A DNA stretch of 64,000 nt from Alsobacter metallidurans (lineage in GTDB: Bacteria > Pseudomonadota > Alphaproteobacteria > Rhizobiales > Beijerinckiaceae), in the NCBI RefSeq assembly GCF_014636935.1, contig NZ_BMES01000002.1:186001-250000 (forward strand). Direction: 5' to 3'. A program made the position numbers and the translations under genes. Numbering within the stretch: position 1 is the stretch's first letter; each line of letters begins with the position of its first letter. The notes below the pieces were generated by a model. That model made no database searches. It saw nothing but the letters and a program-made list of their open reading frames with translations, and had not been told where the DNA came from. Below, piece by piece: positions 47,050-55,243 of the stretch.

Positions 47050-47277
47050 TCAGGACTGGTCGTGGCCGTCCTGGTCCATTTCCGGCGGGGTCGGGCTCGT
47101 GGTGACGAGGGGCTTCGACTCGGCCGCGAGGGTGGTCGCGTAAGCGTTGGCCTCTTGCGGCGAGGCGAACTCGCGGGCGGTGGCGCGCTCATAATGAGGC
47201 TGGCCTTCGCCACGCTCCAGAAAGTGCACAAAGTATCGCGTTTCGGCCGCGGGGCGGTCGCGCAGATCGGTCGTCAT
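47050..47277 (-). CDS. Small stress-regulated hypothetical protein, 75 aa
   Basis: Soluble protein with ETRYFVHFLERGEGQPHYER, then a helix ASPQEANAYATTLA and a disordered acidic tail. GGAGG lies 5 nt upstream of the ATG at 47277, and a perfect EcfG-type promoter ends 21 nt before it, making this a likely general-stress gene. Longer ORF N-termini are not supported. Function unknown. Confidence 0.78.
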   Translation of the reverse strand: MTTDLRDRPAAETRYFVHFLERGEGQPHYERATAREFASPQEANAYATTLAAESKPLVTTSPTPPEMDQDGHDQS

Positions 47278-47298
47278 GAGGGAACCTCCTGCAAAGGC

Positions 47299-47323
47299 AA
47301 CGCCCGCCGGCCGTCGCCGTTCC
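47299..47323 (-). promoter_or_regulatory. EcfG-type promoter of the small gene at 47.1 kb
   Basis: On the minus strand GGAAC (47323-47319), 16 nt, CGTT (47302-47299). Exact consensus, 21 nt upstream of the start codon. Confidence 0.8.
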
Positions 47324-47398
47324 GCGCCATGGCGCCCGCTGCGGACACGCGCCGGCAATTGTCGGCCGCCGCGCCCCTATGCTAAACAACCGCCGCGC

Positions 47399-47475
47399 GG
47401 TTCCGTAGCTCAGCCGGATAGAGCAGCGGTTTCCTAAACCGAAGGTCGGAAGTTCGAGTCTTCCCGGGACCGCCA
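47399..47475 (+). tRNA. tRNA-Arg (anticodon CCT)
   Basis: A full 77-nt cloverleaf with encoded CCA. Acceptor GGTTCCG pairs with CGGGACC (one T-G pair). D arm GCTC/GAGC; anticodon arm GCGGT-TTCCTAA-ACCGA with anticodon CCT and a G-A mismatch at its base; T arm GGAAG/CTTCC with TTCGAGT. Reads AGG codons. Its 3' half overlaps the antisense end of the neighbouring glycosyltransferase gene. Confidence 0.95.
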
Positions 47476-48672
47476 GCCATAGGCCTCCATCATGGTCGCG
47501 CCGAAAACCGCCGCCAGAACCAAGGCCGTCGCACCGATCCCGACGACGTTCAGGTAAAGCAGAACGCAAGGCGCCATCCAGGCGAACACGTAGATCGCCT
47601 TGAGGCCGGATGAAGGCCGCCCCGGCCCGTCGTCAAGCATGCGCCAGACTAGCACCCCGGACAGGGCGGTGAGGTCGTAGAAAAAGATGTAAGGCGTCAT
47701 CAGCGGAGCTGCGGCCGCCGCGATCTGGATGCGCAGAACAGGACTGGATGTTTTGCGGAACGCAAGCACGGCAGCGCCAAGCGTCATGACGCTGACGAGA
47801 ACCTGCGCCAGCCAGGCCATCGAGGAGCTTGCCCCCGAGCTTCGGAAGCTTGTGTAGACCGATCCCATCATCAGCGGGAAGAAACCCGTGAAACGTTCGA
47901 GCGCGTCCACAGTGTATCGGCTCGTGTCGGTCAGGTAGGCTCGCCAAGGCTCGATCCCGAACAGCGCGGCCGAGACGATCACGAGAACCAAGGCCACAAG
48001 CAGCGCCGCCGCGATGGCGCGCCACGCTCTCGCTACGATCATCAAGAACGGCGCAACCAGCGCGAGATGCGGCTTGATCGTGAGGAGTCCGAGGAGACCT
48101 CCAGCCCGCAACGGGCTTCTCGGCATGAGCTGGAAGGCTCCCAGAAGAAGAGCAGCGGTCAGGAAGCCGTTTTGCCCGCCAACGATATTGATCAGCGATG
48201 CAGGGCTGAACGCCAGGAGCATAGCGCCGCTCAGTCGGCGATTACGCGGTACCGGCGCGAGACCAACCGCCAGGTAGGCCAGAAGAGTCAGCCCTGACCA
48301 GAGTGCAAGCGCGATGAAATACGGCGGCGCGGCGAAGGGCGATAAAATCGCTAAGGCGCTGGGCGGATAGCTCCAATTATGGAAGGGCAGGGCGGAGCCG
48401 AAAAGATCGCTGATCGCGCCCAAATAGGCGGTCCGGTCGTAAACGGCATCCATTCGACCCGCGAAAGCGAGACGTGGCGCGGCCCACACGTTGATGAAGT
48501 CCCGGCCAATCGGGTGGCCCGTGACGTCGAGACCGTTCTGGCCTGGCCAGTAGAACCTTCGCACGAGGGGGAAGGCGACCACGATGCTGATGACCGCGAG
48601 GGAAGCAGCAGAAAGACGATAACTGGAATTGGGAGCGACCTGTTTGGCGGGTCGGAAAAGGGACGCAGGCAT
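47434..48672 (-). CDS. GT87 (DUF2029) family membrane mannosyltransferase, 3' end fused into tRNA-Arg
   Basis: 412-residue polytopic protein with about ten helices, of the GT87 family that transfers mannosyl groups from polyprenyl-phosphate donors. The [17 protein letters not shown] region with its Asp and [19 protein letters not shown] are family features. Its own stop is missing: the frame runs on through the antisense of the tRNA (last residues [10 protein letters not shown]) and stops inside it. Sampled GC is about 60%, lower than the about 70% of neighbours, and codon use is less biased. Both facts suggest arrival by integration at the tRNA 3' end. The start at 48672 is uncertain; a TTG lies one codon upstream. 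Confidence 0.8.
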   Translation of the reverse strand: MPASLFRPAKQVAPNSSYRLSAASLAVISIVVAFPLVRRFYWPGQNGLDVTGHPIGRDFINVWAAPRLAFAGRMDAVYDRTAYLGAISDLFGSALPFHNWSYPPSALAILSPFAAPPYFIALALWSGLTLLAYLAVGLAPVPRNRRLSGAMLLAFSPASLINIVGGQNGFLTAALLLGAFQLMPRSPLRAGGLLGLLTIKPHLALVAPFLMIVARAWRAIAAALLVALVLVIVSAALFGIEPWRAYLTDTSRYTVDALERFTGFFPLMMGSVYTSFRSSGASSSMAWLAQVLVSVMTLGAAVLAFRKTSSPVLRIQIAAAAAPLMTPYIFFYDLTALSGVLVWRMLDDGPGRPSSGLKAIYVFAWMAPCVLLYLNVVGIGATALVLAAVFGATMMEAYGWRSREDSNFRPSV

Positions 48673-48737
48673 CAAGCGGATCTCACCTAGAAAAGCGGGA
48701 TCCTGCGCCGCGCGATGCTAAGGAATTGAGAATTGGC

Positions 48738-48772
48738 AAAAAAGCGCCCCCGCGGCAGGGCCGGCGGGGGCG
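48738..48772 (-). terminator. Intrinsic terminator of the minus-strand GntR gene
   Basis: CGCCCCCGC and GCGGGGGCG form a 9-bp stem with a 10-nt loop; on the minus strand it is followed by a run of six T (plus-strand A 48738-48743). It is 114 nt beyond the stop of the GntR gene at 48886. Confidence 0.88.
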
Positions 48773-48885
48773 TCAAGACGAACCTGGAGTGTCTCGCCGG
48801 AGAACCCATTGCGCGACATCCCGATCGCACCACAAAGCTAGCCATCCGGCGAATCACAGATTGTTGCATTGCGAAACCGTCGCGG

Positions 48886-49599
48886 TCATGGCCGCAGGAA
48901 CTCCGGCCGACGCGCCCTGATCTCGTCGATGTTGGCCACAGTACCGGCAAGGTGTTTGCGCATCGCGACTTCGGCTCCGGCCGGGTCCGCCTCGGCCACC
49001 GCACGCGCGATGGCGAGGTGATCGGCCAGGATGGCCTCTCCCTTGCCGGGGCTGGGAAGGTGGAGCCGCCGGAGGCGATCGAGGTGGCCGCTGCGGCTGC
49101 GCGCCAGCGCCCAGAGGTCCGGCGCGCCCGCAGCTTCGAAGAGTCGGCGATGAAAGGCTTCGTCCTCGGACGAGAAGCCGGCGAAGTCCTGAATGGCGAA
49201 TAGCGCCCGCATCCGCGTGACGCTCTGGTCCAAGGCGCGCCCCAGGCCCGGGTCAGGCTGGCGCGCCGCGATACGGACGATCTCGGTCTCCAGCGCCCGC
49301 CGCAGGATGTGCGCCTGATGCGCGGCCGCGACGTCGATCCGGCTCACCACGGTGGCATGCTGGGGAAAGACCTCGACCAGCCCTTCCTCTTCGAGCCGCA
49401 TCAACGCGTCCCGGACCGGCGTGGAGCTCACCCCGAAACGGCGCGCCAGTTCGGCGCGGGGCAGCGGCGCGCCGGGCGGCAGCGAAAGATCCATGATCCG
49501 GAGCCTCAGGCGTTCATACACCTGCGGGGCGGCTTGGCGGCCACGCTCCAGAACGGCGAAGTCGGGGAGGGCCGCATCGGCGGCGTCCTGCGCGGTCAT
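48886..49599 (-). CDS. GntR-family (FCD) regulator of the sugar-acid genes
   Basis: 237-residue regulator with a winged HTH at about 20-85 (LPRAELARRFGVSSTPVRDA then LMRLEEEGLVEVFPQ) and an FCD domain with metal-binding Asp/His positions (DEAFHRRLFE, DHLAIARAV, MRKHLAG). It is divergent from a dehydratase gene and probably controls it through the inverted repeat at 49638-49651. Ligand is likely a sugar acid, by context. Confidence 0.9.
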   Translation of the reverse strand: MTAQDAADAALPDFAVLERGRQAAPQVYERLRLRIMDLSLPPGAPLPRAELARRFGVSSTPVRDALMRLEEEGLVEVFPQHATVVSRIDVAAAHQAHILRRALETEIVRIAARQPDPGLGRALDQSVTRMRALFAIQDFAGFSSEDEAFHRRLFEAAGAPDLWALARSRSGHLDRLRRLHLPSPGKGEAILADHLAIARAVAEADPAGAEVAMRKHLAGTVANIDEIRARRPEFLRP

Positions 49600-49637
49600 C
49601 GCGAAACCATAGCATCAGGGTTGCCGCAGAACCACTG

Positions 49638-49651
49638 ATGCATTAGTGCAT
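49638..49651. promoter_or_regulatory. ATGCA-N4-TGCAT candidate GntR operator
   Basis: Inverted repeat with 5-bp arms in the 155-bp interval between the divergent GntR gene and the dehydratase. Its size and place fit an FCD-regulator site. Confidence 0.5.
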
Positions 49652-49754
49652 GAAGGGCGCAACGACGCATCGGGAAACGCTCGACCGCTCGCCAGAAGGC
49701 CTGCCCTCCAGCCGTCCCGCTCCCCTCGACACGGCTACGCGCAGGATGCTCGCG

Positions 49755-51497
49755 ATGACCCAGACACCCCGCAAGACCTACGAAGAGCTGCGCAGCGCGC
49801 GCTGGTTCGCGCCCGACAACCTGCGCGCCTTCGGGCACCGCTCCCGCCTGATGCAGATGGGCTACGCCCCGGCGGACTGGGTCGGCCGGCCGGTGATCGG
49901 CATCCTGAACACCTGGTCGGACTTGCAGCCCTGCCACGTGCATTTCAAGCAGCGCGTCGAGGATGTGAAGCGCGGCGTGCTCCAGGCCGGCGGCTTCCCG
50001 GTCGAGCTGCCCGCGCTGTCGCTCTCCGAGAGCGCCGTGAAGCCCACGACGATGCTCTACCGCAACATGCTCGCGATGGACGCCGAGGAGCTCATCCGCT
50101 CCCATCCCATCGACGGCGTCGTCCTGATGGGCGGCTGCGACAAGACCACGCCCGGCCTGCTGCTGGGCGCCACCAGCGCCGGCGTGCCGGCCATCTTCAT
50201 GCCGGCCGGCCCCATGCTGCGCGGCAACTGGAAGGGCAAGATCCTGGGCTCGGGCTCCGACGCCTGGAAGTATTGGGACGAGCGCCGCGCCGGCACGATC
50301 ACGGACGCCGACTGGGAGGCCATGGAGGGCGGCATCGCCCGCAGCTACGGCACCTGCATGACCATGGGCACGGCCTCGACGATGACGGCCATCGCGGAGG
50401 CGATCGGCATGACGCTGCCCAACGCCTCCTCGATCCCGGCCGCCGACGCCAACCACATCCGGCTCGCGTCGGACTGCGGCCGCCGGGTCGTCGAGATGGT
50501 GTGGGAGGACCTCACCCCGAAGAAGATCCAGACGCGCGAAGCCTTCGAGAACGGCATCGCGGTCGCGATGGCGATGGGCTGCTCCACCAACGCGATCATC
50601 CACCTGATCGCCCAGGCGCGCCGCGCCGACTGCGACATCGGCCTCGACGACTTCGAGAAGGCCAGCCGCAAGGTGCCGGTGATCGCCAATGTCCGGCCCA
50701 GCGGCGATACGTACCTGATGGAGGACTTCTTCTACGCCGGCGGCCTGCCGGCGCTGATGAACCGCATCACCCAGCACCTGCATCTCGATTGCATGACGGT
50801 GACCGGCAAGACCATGGGCGAGAACATCGCCGGAGCCGAGGTCTACAACGACGACGTGATCCGCACGGTGGAGACCGCCATCTACCAGGAGGGCGCGCTT
50901 GCGGTGCTGAAGGGCAACATCGCGCCCGACGGCTGCGTCATCAAGCCGAGCGCCTGCGCGCCGCAATATCTCAAGCACACCGGCCCCGCGCTGGTGTTCG
51001 ACAGCTACCCGGAGATGAAGGACGCCATCGACCGCGACGACCTCGACGTCACGGCCGACCACATCCTGATCCTGCGCAACGCCGGCCCGCAGGGGGGCCC
51101 GGGCATGCCCGAATGGGGCATGCTCCCCATCCCCAAGAAGCTCGTGAAGCAGGGCGTGCGCGACATGCTGCGCATGTCGGACGCGCGCATGAGCGGCACC
51201 AGCTACGGCGCCTGCATCCTCCACGTCTCCCCCGAGAGCTACATTGGCGGCCCGCTCGCCTTCGTGCGCACCGGCGACATGATCTCGGTGGACGTCGACG
51301 CCCGCACCATCAACCTCGACATCAGCGATGACGAGATGGCGCGCCGCAAGGCCGCCTGGGTCGCGCCCGAGCCGCGCTATCATCGCGGCTATGGCTGGAT
51401 GTTCTCCAAGCACATCAAGCAGGCCAACGAGGGCTGCGACCTCGACTTCCTGGAAACCGCCTTCGGCGCGCCCGTCGCCGAGCCCGACATCTACTGA
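49755..51497 (+). CDS. IlvD/Edd family sugar-acid dehydratase, L-arabinonate dehydratase-like
   Basis: 580-residue iron-sulfur dehydratase that would convert an aldonic acid to its 2-keto-3-deoxy acid. Cluster cysteines are C60 (LQPCHVHFK), C128 (GGCDKTTPG, with K130 for Mg) and C201 (YGTCMTMGTAS). From memory, the [2Fe-2S] L-arabinonate dehydratase of Rhizobium has 579 residues and cysteines at 59, 127 and 200, a close match. The substrate may still be another pentonate or hexonate. Start: ATG 49755 (MTQTPRKTYEELRS) is the family-like choice; ATG 49746 is possible. The RraA-like gene begins 15 nt after its stop. A divergent GntR gene lies upstream. Confidence 0.9.
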   Translation: MTQTPRKTYEELRSARWFAPDNLRAFGHRSRLMQMGYAPADWVGRPVIGILNTWSDLQPCHVHFKQRVEDVKRGVLQAGGFPVELPALSLSESAVKPTTMLYRNMLAMDAEELIRSHPIDGVVLMGGCDKTTPGLLLGATSAGVPAIFMPAGPMLRGNWKGKILGSGSDAWKYWDERRAGTITDADWEAMEGGIARSYGTCMTMGTASTMTAIAEAIGMTLPNASSIPAADANHIRLASDCGRRVVEMVWEDLTPKKIQTREAFENGIAVAMAMGCSTNAIIHLIAQARRADCDIGLDDFEKASRKVPVIANVRPSGDTYLMEDFFYAGGLPALMNRITQHLHLDCMTVTGKTMGENIAGAEVYNDDVIRTVETAIYQEGALAVLKGNIAPDGCVIKPSACAPQYLKHTGPALVFDSYPEMKDAIDRDDLDVTADHILILRNAGPQGGPGMPEWGMLPIPKKLVKQGVRDMLRMSDARMSGTSYGACILHVSPESYIGGPLAFVRTGDMISVDVDARTINLDISDDEMARRKAAWVAPEPRYHRGYGWMFSKHIKQANEGCDLDFLETAFGAPVAEPDIY

Positions 51498-51512
51498 GTG
51501 GAGCGCGTCATC

Positions 51513-52229
51513 ATGAGCCTCAAGCCAGACACCCGCGAAAAGCTGAAAACCGTCAGCACCGCAACGATTTGCACGGCCTTGTTCAAGCGCGGCTTTCGCA
51601 ATCAGTATATCCAGGACGTTCGCCCGCTGAACCCGAACGTCAAGCCGATGGTCGGCGAGGCCTACACGCTGCGCTACATCCCGGCGCGCGAGGACCTGAA
51701 CCCGATCTCGGTGTTCCAGGACCGCGCCCACCCGCAGCGCAAGGCCGTGGAAGAATGCCCGCCCGGCGCGGTGTTCGTGATCGACAGCCGCAAGGATCCC
51801 CGCGCGGCCTCCGCAGGCTCGATCCTGGTGACCCGCCTGATGAAGCGCGGCGTCGCCGGCGTGGTGTCGGACGGCGGCTTCCGCGATAGCCCCGAGATCG
51901 CCGACCTCGACATCCCGACCTATCACAACCGCCCGGCCGCCCCGACCAACCTCACGGTGCACCAGGCGCTCGACATCAACGTCCCGATCGGCTGCGGCGA
52001 CGCCCCGGTCTGGCCCGGCGACGTGATCGTGGGCGACCGCGAGGGCGTGGTCGTGATCCCGGCTCACATCGCCGACGAGATCGCCGACGAGGCTGTCGAG
52101 ATGACGGCCTTCGAGGACTTCGTCACCGAGAAGGTCAACGAGGGCCGCTCCATCCTCGGCCTCTACCCGCCGACGGACGAACAGAGCAAGGTCGATTTTG
52201 CCGAGTGGCGGAAGGCCAAGGGGCGTTAA
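51513..52229 (+). CDS. RraA/HMG-CHA aldolase family protein
   Basis: 238-residue protein of the RraA-like family. GVVSDGGFRDSPEIADLDIP carries the D-G-x-x-R-D motif: an Arg/Asp pair and metal-binding residues used by 4-hydroxy-4-methyl-2-oxoglutarate aldolases. The NVPIGCGDAPVWPGDVIVGD and GVVVIPAHIADEIADEA regions are also family features. In this operon an aldolase or decarboxylase step on the dehydratase product is plausible; RNase E regulation is unlikely for this subgroup. TGGAG precedes ATG 51513; a GTG at 51498 is an alternative start. Confidence 0.88.
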   Translation: MSLKPDTREKLKTVSTATICTALFKRGFRNQYIQDVRPLNPNVKPMVGEAYTLRYIPAREDLNPISVFQDRAHPQRKAVEECPPGAVFVIDSRKDPRAASAGSILVTRLMKRGVAGVVSDGGFRDSPEIADLDIPTYHNRPAAPTNLTVHQALDINVPIGCGDAPVWPGDVIVGDREGVVVIPAHIADEIADEAVEMTAFEDFVTEKVNEGRSILGLYPPTDEQSKVDFAEWRKAKGR

Positions 52230-52325
52230 CACCCGCCGATCCGGGTTTCCGGCCGGGGAGGGCGCGTCCCGCGTTCTTCGGCGGCGTGGCGCATGCGCCG
52301 CGCTGCCGATCTGACGCCCAGCCGC

Positions 52326-52712
52326 CTAGATGGATCGACAACGCGGCGATGCAGCGGCGCGCGCACGATTCGCGGCGACGGGTTGCGCCGCCGCCCGCAT
52401 CGGCGCGTCATCGAGGGGCTCCCGCAGGACACGCTCGTGGGCCAGCAGGATGTCGGCGCGCACGATCTCCATCATGGCCTCGGCGTCGTCCGCCGCCGGA
52501 ACGACGCGCGGCACGCGACACGCCGTGCCGCGCCGACAGCTGCGTGCCCGCCTGCAGGTCCCGCGGCCGCAACGCCGCCAGACGCCGCTTTGCGTGTTGA
52601 TGGCGCGGAGGCACCGTTCCAGCTCGGCCTCGGCCTCGTCCGGCCCATACTCGGGCTCCTCGGCGGGGTCGGCGAACGCGGCGGTGGGTGAGGGCGGTCG
52701 GCGGGCGGGCAT
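52326..52712 (-). CDS. Cys/Arg-rich small hypothetical protein, 128 aa
   Basis: N-terminus Pro/Glu-rich and disordered (EEPEYGPDEAEAELERCLRA), then a compact basic segment, WRRCGRGTCRRARSCRRGTAC, with four cysteines spaced C-x4-C-x5-C-x5-C. A helix follows (AEAMMEIVRADILLAHERVL). The cysteine pattern suggests zinc or nucleic-acid binding, but I do not recognise the family. The ATG at 52712 is tentative; only a weak GAGAG is upstream. Confidence 0.55.
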   Translation of the reverse strand: MPARRPPSPTAAFADPAEEPEYGPDEAEAELERCLRAINTQSGVWRRCGRGTCRRARSCRRGTACRVPRVVPAADDAEAMMEIVRADILLAHERVLREPLDDAPMRAAAQPVAANRARAAASPRCRSI

Positions 52713-53286
52713 GGCGGATGGGCTCTCGCTTGGTGTGGGGAGTGGGTTGTGAAAGAGCAGGGCGCGCGAAAGCGGCTCCGCGTTGGCGCGCGAAGATCGG
52801 GCAAGCTGGTGGAGGGGCGCCGCGAGGCGCCGGCCCATCTAGGATTTTACGCGTAGGATTCGGACGGGCCGACGCCTCGCGACCGGCGATTTTGAACCTT
52901 CCCGACCCGCGCTCCGTCCTCGTGGCCGCACCTTTCGGGCCGCGACCGCGAGGGTGTTAAGGTGGCCGCGTCCACGGCCCCACCGTAGTGTGGGGCGGGC
53001 GGGCTGACTGCCGGACGTTGGGTCGGCCGAGGCTGTTACCCCTCGAACCCGCCGTCCGGCCGCTCCGGGAAGGCTTCCCGGGAGGGTGGGTCCGGTATCC
53101 CCACCCGCGCAGGCGCCGCGCCCCGACCCCGCAACGGACCGCTCCGGAAGCGCCCCCTCCCTGGGTCGAGAGTGGGCGAAGGGTGCGGGAAACAGGGCGG
53201 AATGTCAAGGATTATTTTCATATTGCGTGCGCGTTCCCTCTCCCGCAGGCGGGAGATGGACGCGCACGACCATGCAGCGCCTCGCC
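52713..53286. other. GC-rich structured intergenic region, no gene
   Basis: No convincing ORF. It holds several inverted repeats: CGGGAAG-G-CTTCCCG (53066-53080), GGGTGGG-N9-CCCACCC (53084-53106) and CTCCCGC-AG-GCGGGAG (about 53240-53256). Dense hairpins over 53060-53260 could be an untranslated RNA, but I match it to no known RNA family. Confidence 0.4.
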
Positions 53287-53386
53287 GTCATTGCGAGCGC
53301 AGCGAAGCAATCCAGGCGGTTGGGGTTGGCCCCGACGCCGGACGTCGCGCCCGGCATCAGCTGGATTGCTTCGCTGGCGCTCACAA
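53287..53386. repeat. REP-like long inverted repeat
   Basis: CAGCGAAGCAATCCAG (53300-53315) and its exact complement CTGGATTGCTTCGCTG (53361-53376) flank a 45-bp centre. The arms extend as GTCATTGCGAGCG and GCGCTCACAA with few mismatches. This arm sequence looks like a dispersed intergenic repeat of alphaproteobacteria (from memory). Confidence 0.8.
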
Positions 53387-53487
53387 AAACGGAGAGATGC
53401 AGGCGAGGCGGTGACCGTGACCCGTAACCTCTCACGTGAACTCTTGCGCCGCTCACGCCGTTCTGCTCCCAAACGGGGAGGATCGGC

Positions 53488-54933
53488 ATGCAGGGCGCGC
53501 ATCTCACGGGGGAAGTGGTCGAGACCGACATTCCGGCGCGGCTCGACAGGTTGCCGTGGGGGCGCTTCCACAAGCTCGTGATCGCGGCGCTTGGCGTTAC
53601 CTGGATCCTGGATGGGCTGGAGGTGACGCTGGCCGGCTCCCTCGCGGGGGCGCTGAAGGAAAGCCCGACGCTTCACCTCACCAACACGGATATTGGCCTC
53701 GCCAGCAGCGCCTATCTGGCGGGCGCGGTGCTCGGCGCCTTGTTCTTCGGGTGGCTGACCGACCGCCTCGGGCGCAAGAAGCTCTTCTTCATAACGCTGT
53801 TTCTCTACCTGATCGCCACGGCCGCCAGCGCGTTTTCGTGGGACGTGTGGAGCTTCTGCTTTTTCCGGTTTCTCACCGGCGCGGGCATCGGTGGCGAGTA
53901 CACGGCCATCAACTCCACCATCCAGGAGTTGTTGCCGGCGCGGGTGCGCGGCTGGAGCGACCTCGTCATCAATGGCAGTTTCTGGATCGGCGCGGCGCTG
54001 GGCGCGGCGGGATCGGTGGTGGTGCTGAACCCGGCGATCTTCGCGATCGATACAGGCTGGCGCGTGGCCTTCTTCATCGGGGCCGTGCTCGGTCTCGTGA
54101 TCCTGTTCATGCGGTTCTGGATTCCCGAGAGTCCACGATGGCTGATGACGCATGGCCGCGCCCGGGAGGCGGAGGAGATCGTGGCCGGCATCGAGGCGCG
54201 GTTCCGCGCCGAGGGGCACGCGCTGGATGAGGGGCCGTTCCCCAGGAACAAGCTGCGCGCCCGCAGCCATACGCCGCTCTCGGAGGTGTTCACGGCGCTG
54301 TTCCACACCCATCGCAGCCGCGCCGTGGTGGGGTTGAGCCTGATGGCCGCCCAGGCGTTCTTCTACAACGCGATCTTCTTCACCTACGCGCTGGTGCTGA
54401 CGGATTTCTACAACGTGCCGTCGGACCATATCGGGCTCTACATCCTGCCCTTCGCGGTCGGCAACTTCATGGGGCCGCTGCTGCTCGGGCGGATGTTCGA
54501 CACCGTCGGCCGGCGGCCGATGATCGCGTTCACCTATGTGGCGTCCGGCGTGCTGCTGGCAGTCAGCGGCTACCTCTTCCAGCAGAACGTGCTCACGCCC
54601 GTGACGCTAACGCTGTGCTGGGTGGTGGTGTTCTTTTTCGCCTCGGCGGCGGCGAGCTCGGCCTATCTCACCGTCAGCGAGACCTTCCCGCTGGAAATCC
54701 GGGCGCTCGCCATCGCGGCCTTCTATGCGGTCGGGACGGGCGTCGGCGGCGTGGCCGGGCCGGCGGTGTTCGGCCATCTGGTGCAGACGGGATCGCGCTT
54801 GACGGTGTTCGCCGGCTACCTGTTCGGCTCCGTGCTGATGATCCTGGCGGCCGGGGTGGTGTGGAGATGGGGCGTCGCCGCGGAACGGAAGTCGCTGGAA
54901 GCCGTCGCGCGGCCGCTGGCCTTCGCCGACTGA
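53488..54933 (+). CDS. MFS transporter, sugar/acid porter type
   Basis: 481-residue 12-helix major facilitator protein. LDRLPWGRFHKLVIAALGVT starts it, with GWLTDRLGRKKLF the conserved loop 2-3 motif. AGIGGEYTAINSTIQELLPA is the helix-4 to 5 signature, and RMFDTVGRRPMIAF is the second-half equivalent. It resembles aromatic-acid and sugar-type porters; substrate is not clear. GGGGAGG lies 4 nt upstream of the ATG. No catabolic gene is adjacent. Confidence 0.92.
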   Translation: MQGAHLTGEVVETDIPARLDRLPWGRFHKLVIAALGVTWILDGLEVTLAGSLAGALKESPTLHLTNTDIGLASSAYLAGAVLGALFFGWLTDRLGRKKLFFITLFLYLIATAASAFSWDVWSFCFFRFLTGAGIGGEYTAINSTIQELLPARVRGWSDLVINGSFWIGAALGAAGSVVVLNPAIFAIDTGWRVAFFIGAVLGLVILFMRFWIPESPRWLMTHGRAREAEEIVAGIEARFRAEGHALDEGPFPRNKLRARSHTPLSEVFTALFHTHRSRAVVGLSLMAAQAFFYNAIFFTYALVLTDFYNVPSDHIGLYILPFAVGNFMGPLLLGRMFDTVGRRPMIAFTYVASGVLLAVSGYLFQQNVLTPVTLTLCWVVVFFFASAAASSAYLTVSETFPLEIRALAIAAFYAVGTGVGGVAGPAVFGHLVQTGSRLTVFAGYLFGSVLMILAAGVVWRWGVAAERKSLEAVARPLAFAD

Positions 54934-54988
54934 AACGCTCGCCGGGCGGATGCGTTATTCCACCGACAACAACCTGACGGAGGTGAGC

Positions 54989-55210
54989 ATGGGCGCCTTG
55001 CTCGACAAGGACATGGAATGGGCGATCGCCGAAACGGATCGCACCTGGGCCGAATACCGCGAGCATCTGCGCGCGCGGGCGATCCCGAACTCGTTCGGCG
55101 GCACGGACATCGATACGCCGGACCCCAGGCGTCTCGACAACCTGCGGGATGCTCACCGCCAGGCGCGCGAGCGGCTGGAGCAGATCCTGTCCAGCAGCGA
55201 ACAGCGCTGA
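54989..55210 (+). CDS. Small helical hypothetical protein, 73 aa
   Basis: Acidic-basic helical protein, LLDKDMEWAIAETDRTWAEY then RLDNLRDAHRQARERLEQIL. GGAGG lies 5 nt before the ATG at 54989. No family recognised. It is 55 bp after the MFS gene and converges on the metallopeptidase gene. Confidence 0.68.
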   Translation: MGALLDKDMEWAIAETDRTWAEYREHLRARAIPNSFGGTDIDTPDPRRLDNLRDAHRQARERLEQILSSSEQR

Positions 55211-55243
55211 AGCGAGGGAGGCGGCCGGCGGCGGCCCGCCCGC

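Noticed and set aside
49596-52232. 878-codon open frame on the minus strand
   Set aside because: It is antisense to the dehydratase and RraA genes and its translation is low-complexity His/Arg/Ala/Asp-rich, a common shadow in high-GC DNA.
47476-53487. Search for a second copy of the tRNA-Arg 3' end as an island attachment site
   Set aside because: No repeat of the tRNA 3' sequence, integrase or transposase was seen by eye downstream, so no island boundary is claimed.
54882-54906. GGAAC-N16-CGTC before the small gene at 54989
   Set aside because: Inside the MFS coding region and one base off consensus; likely chance.
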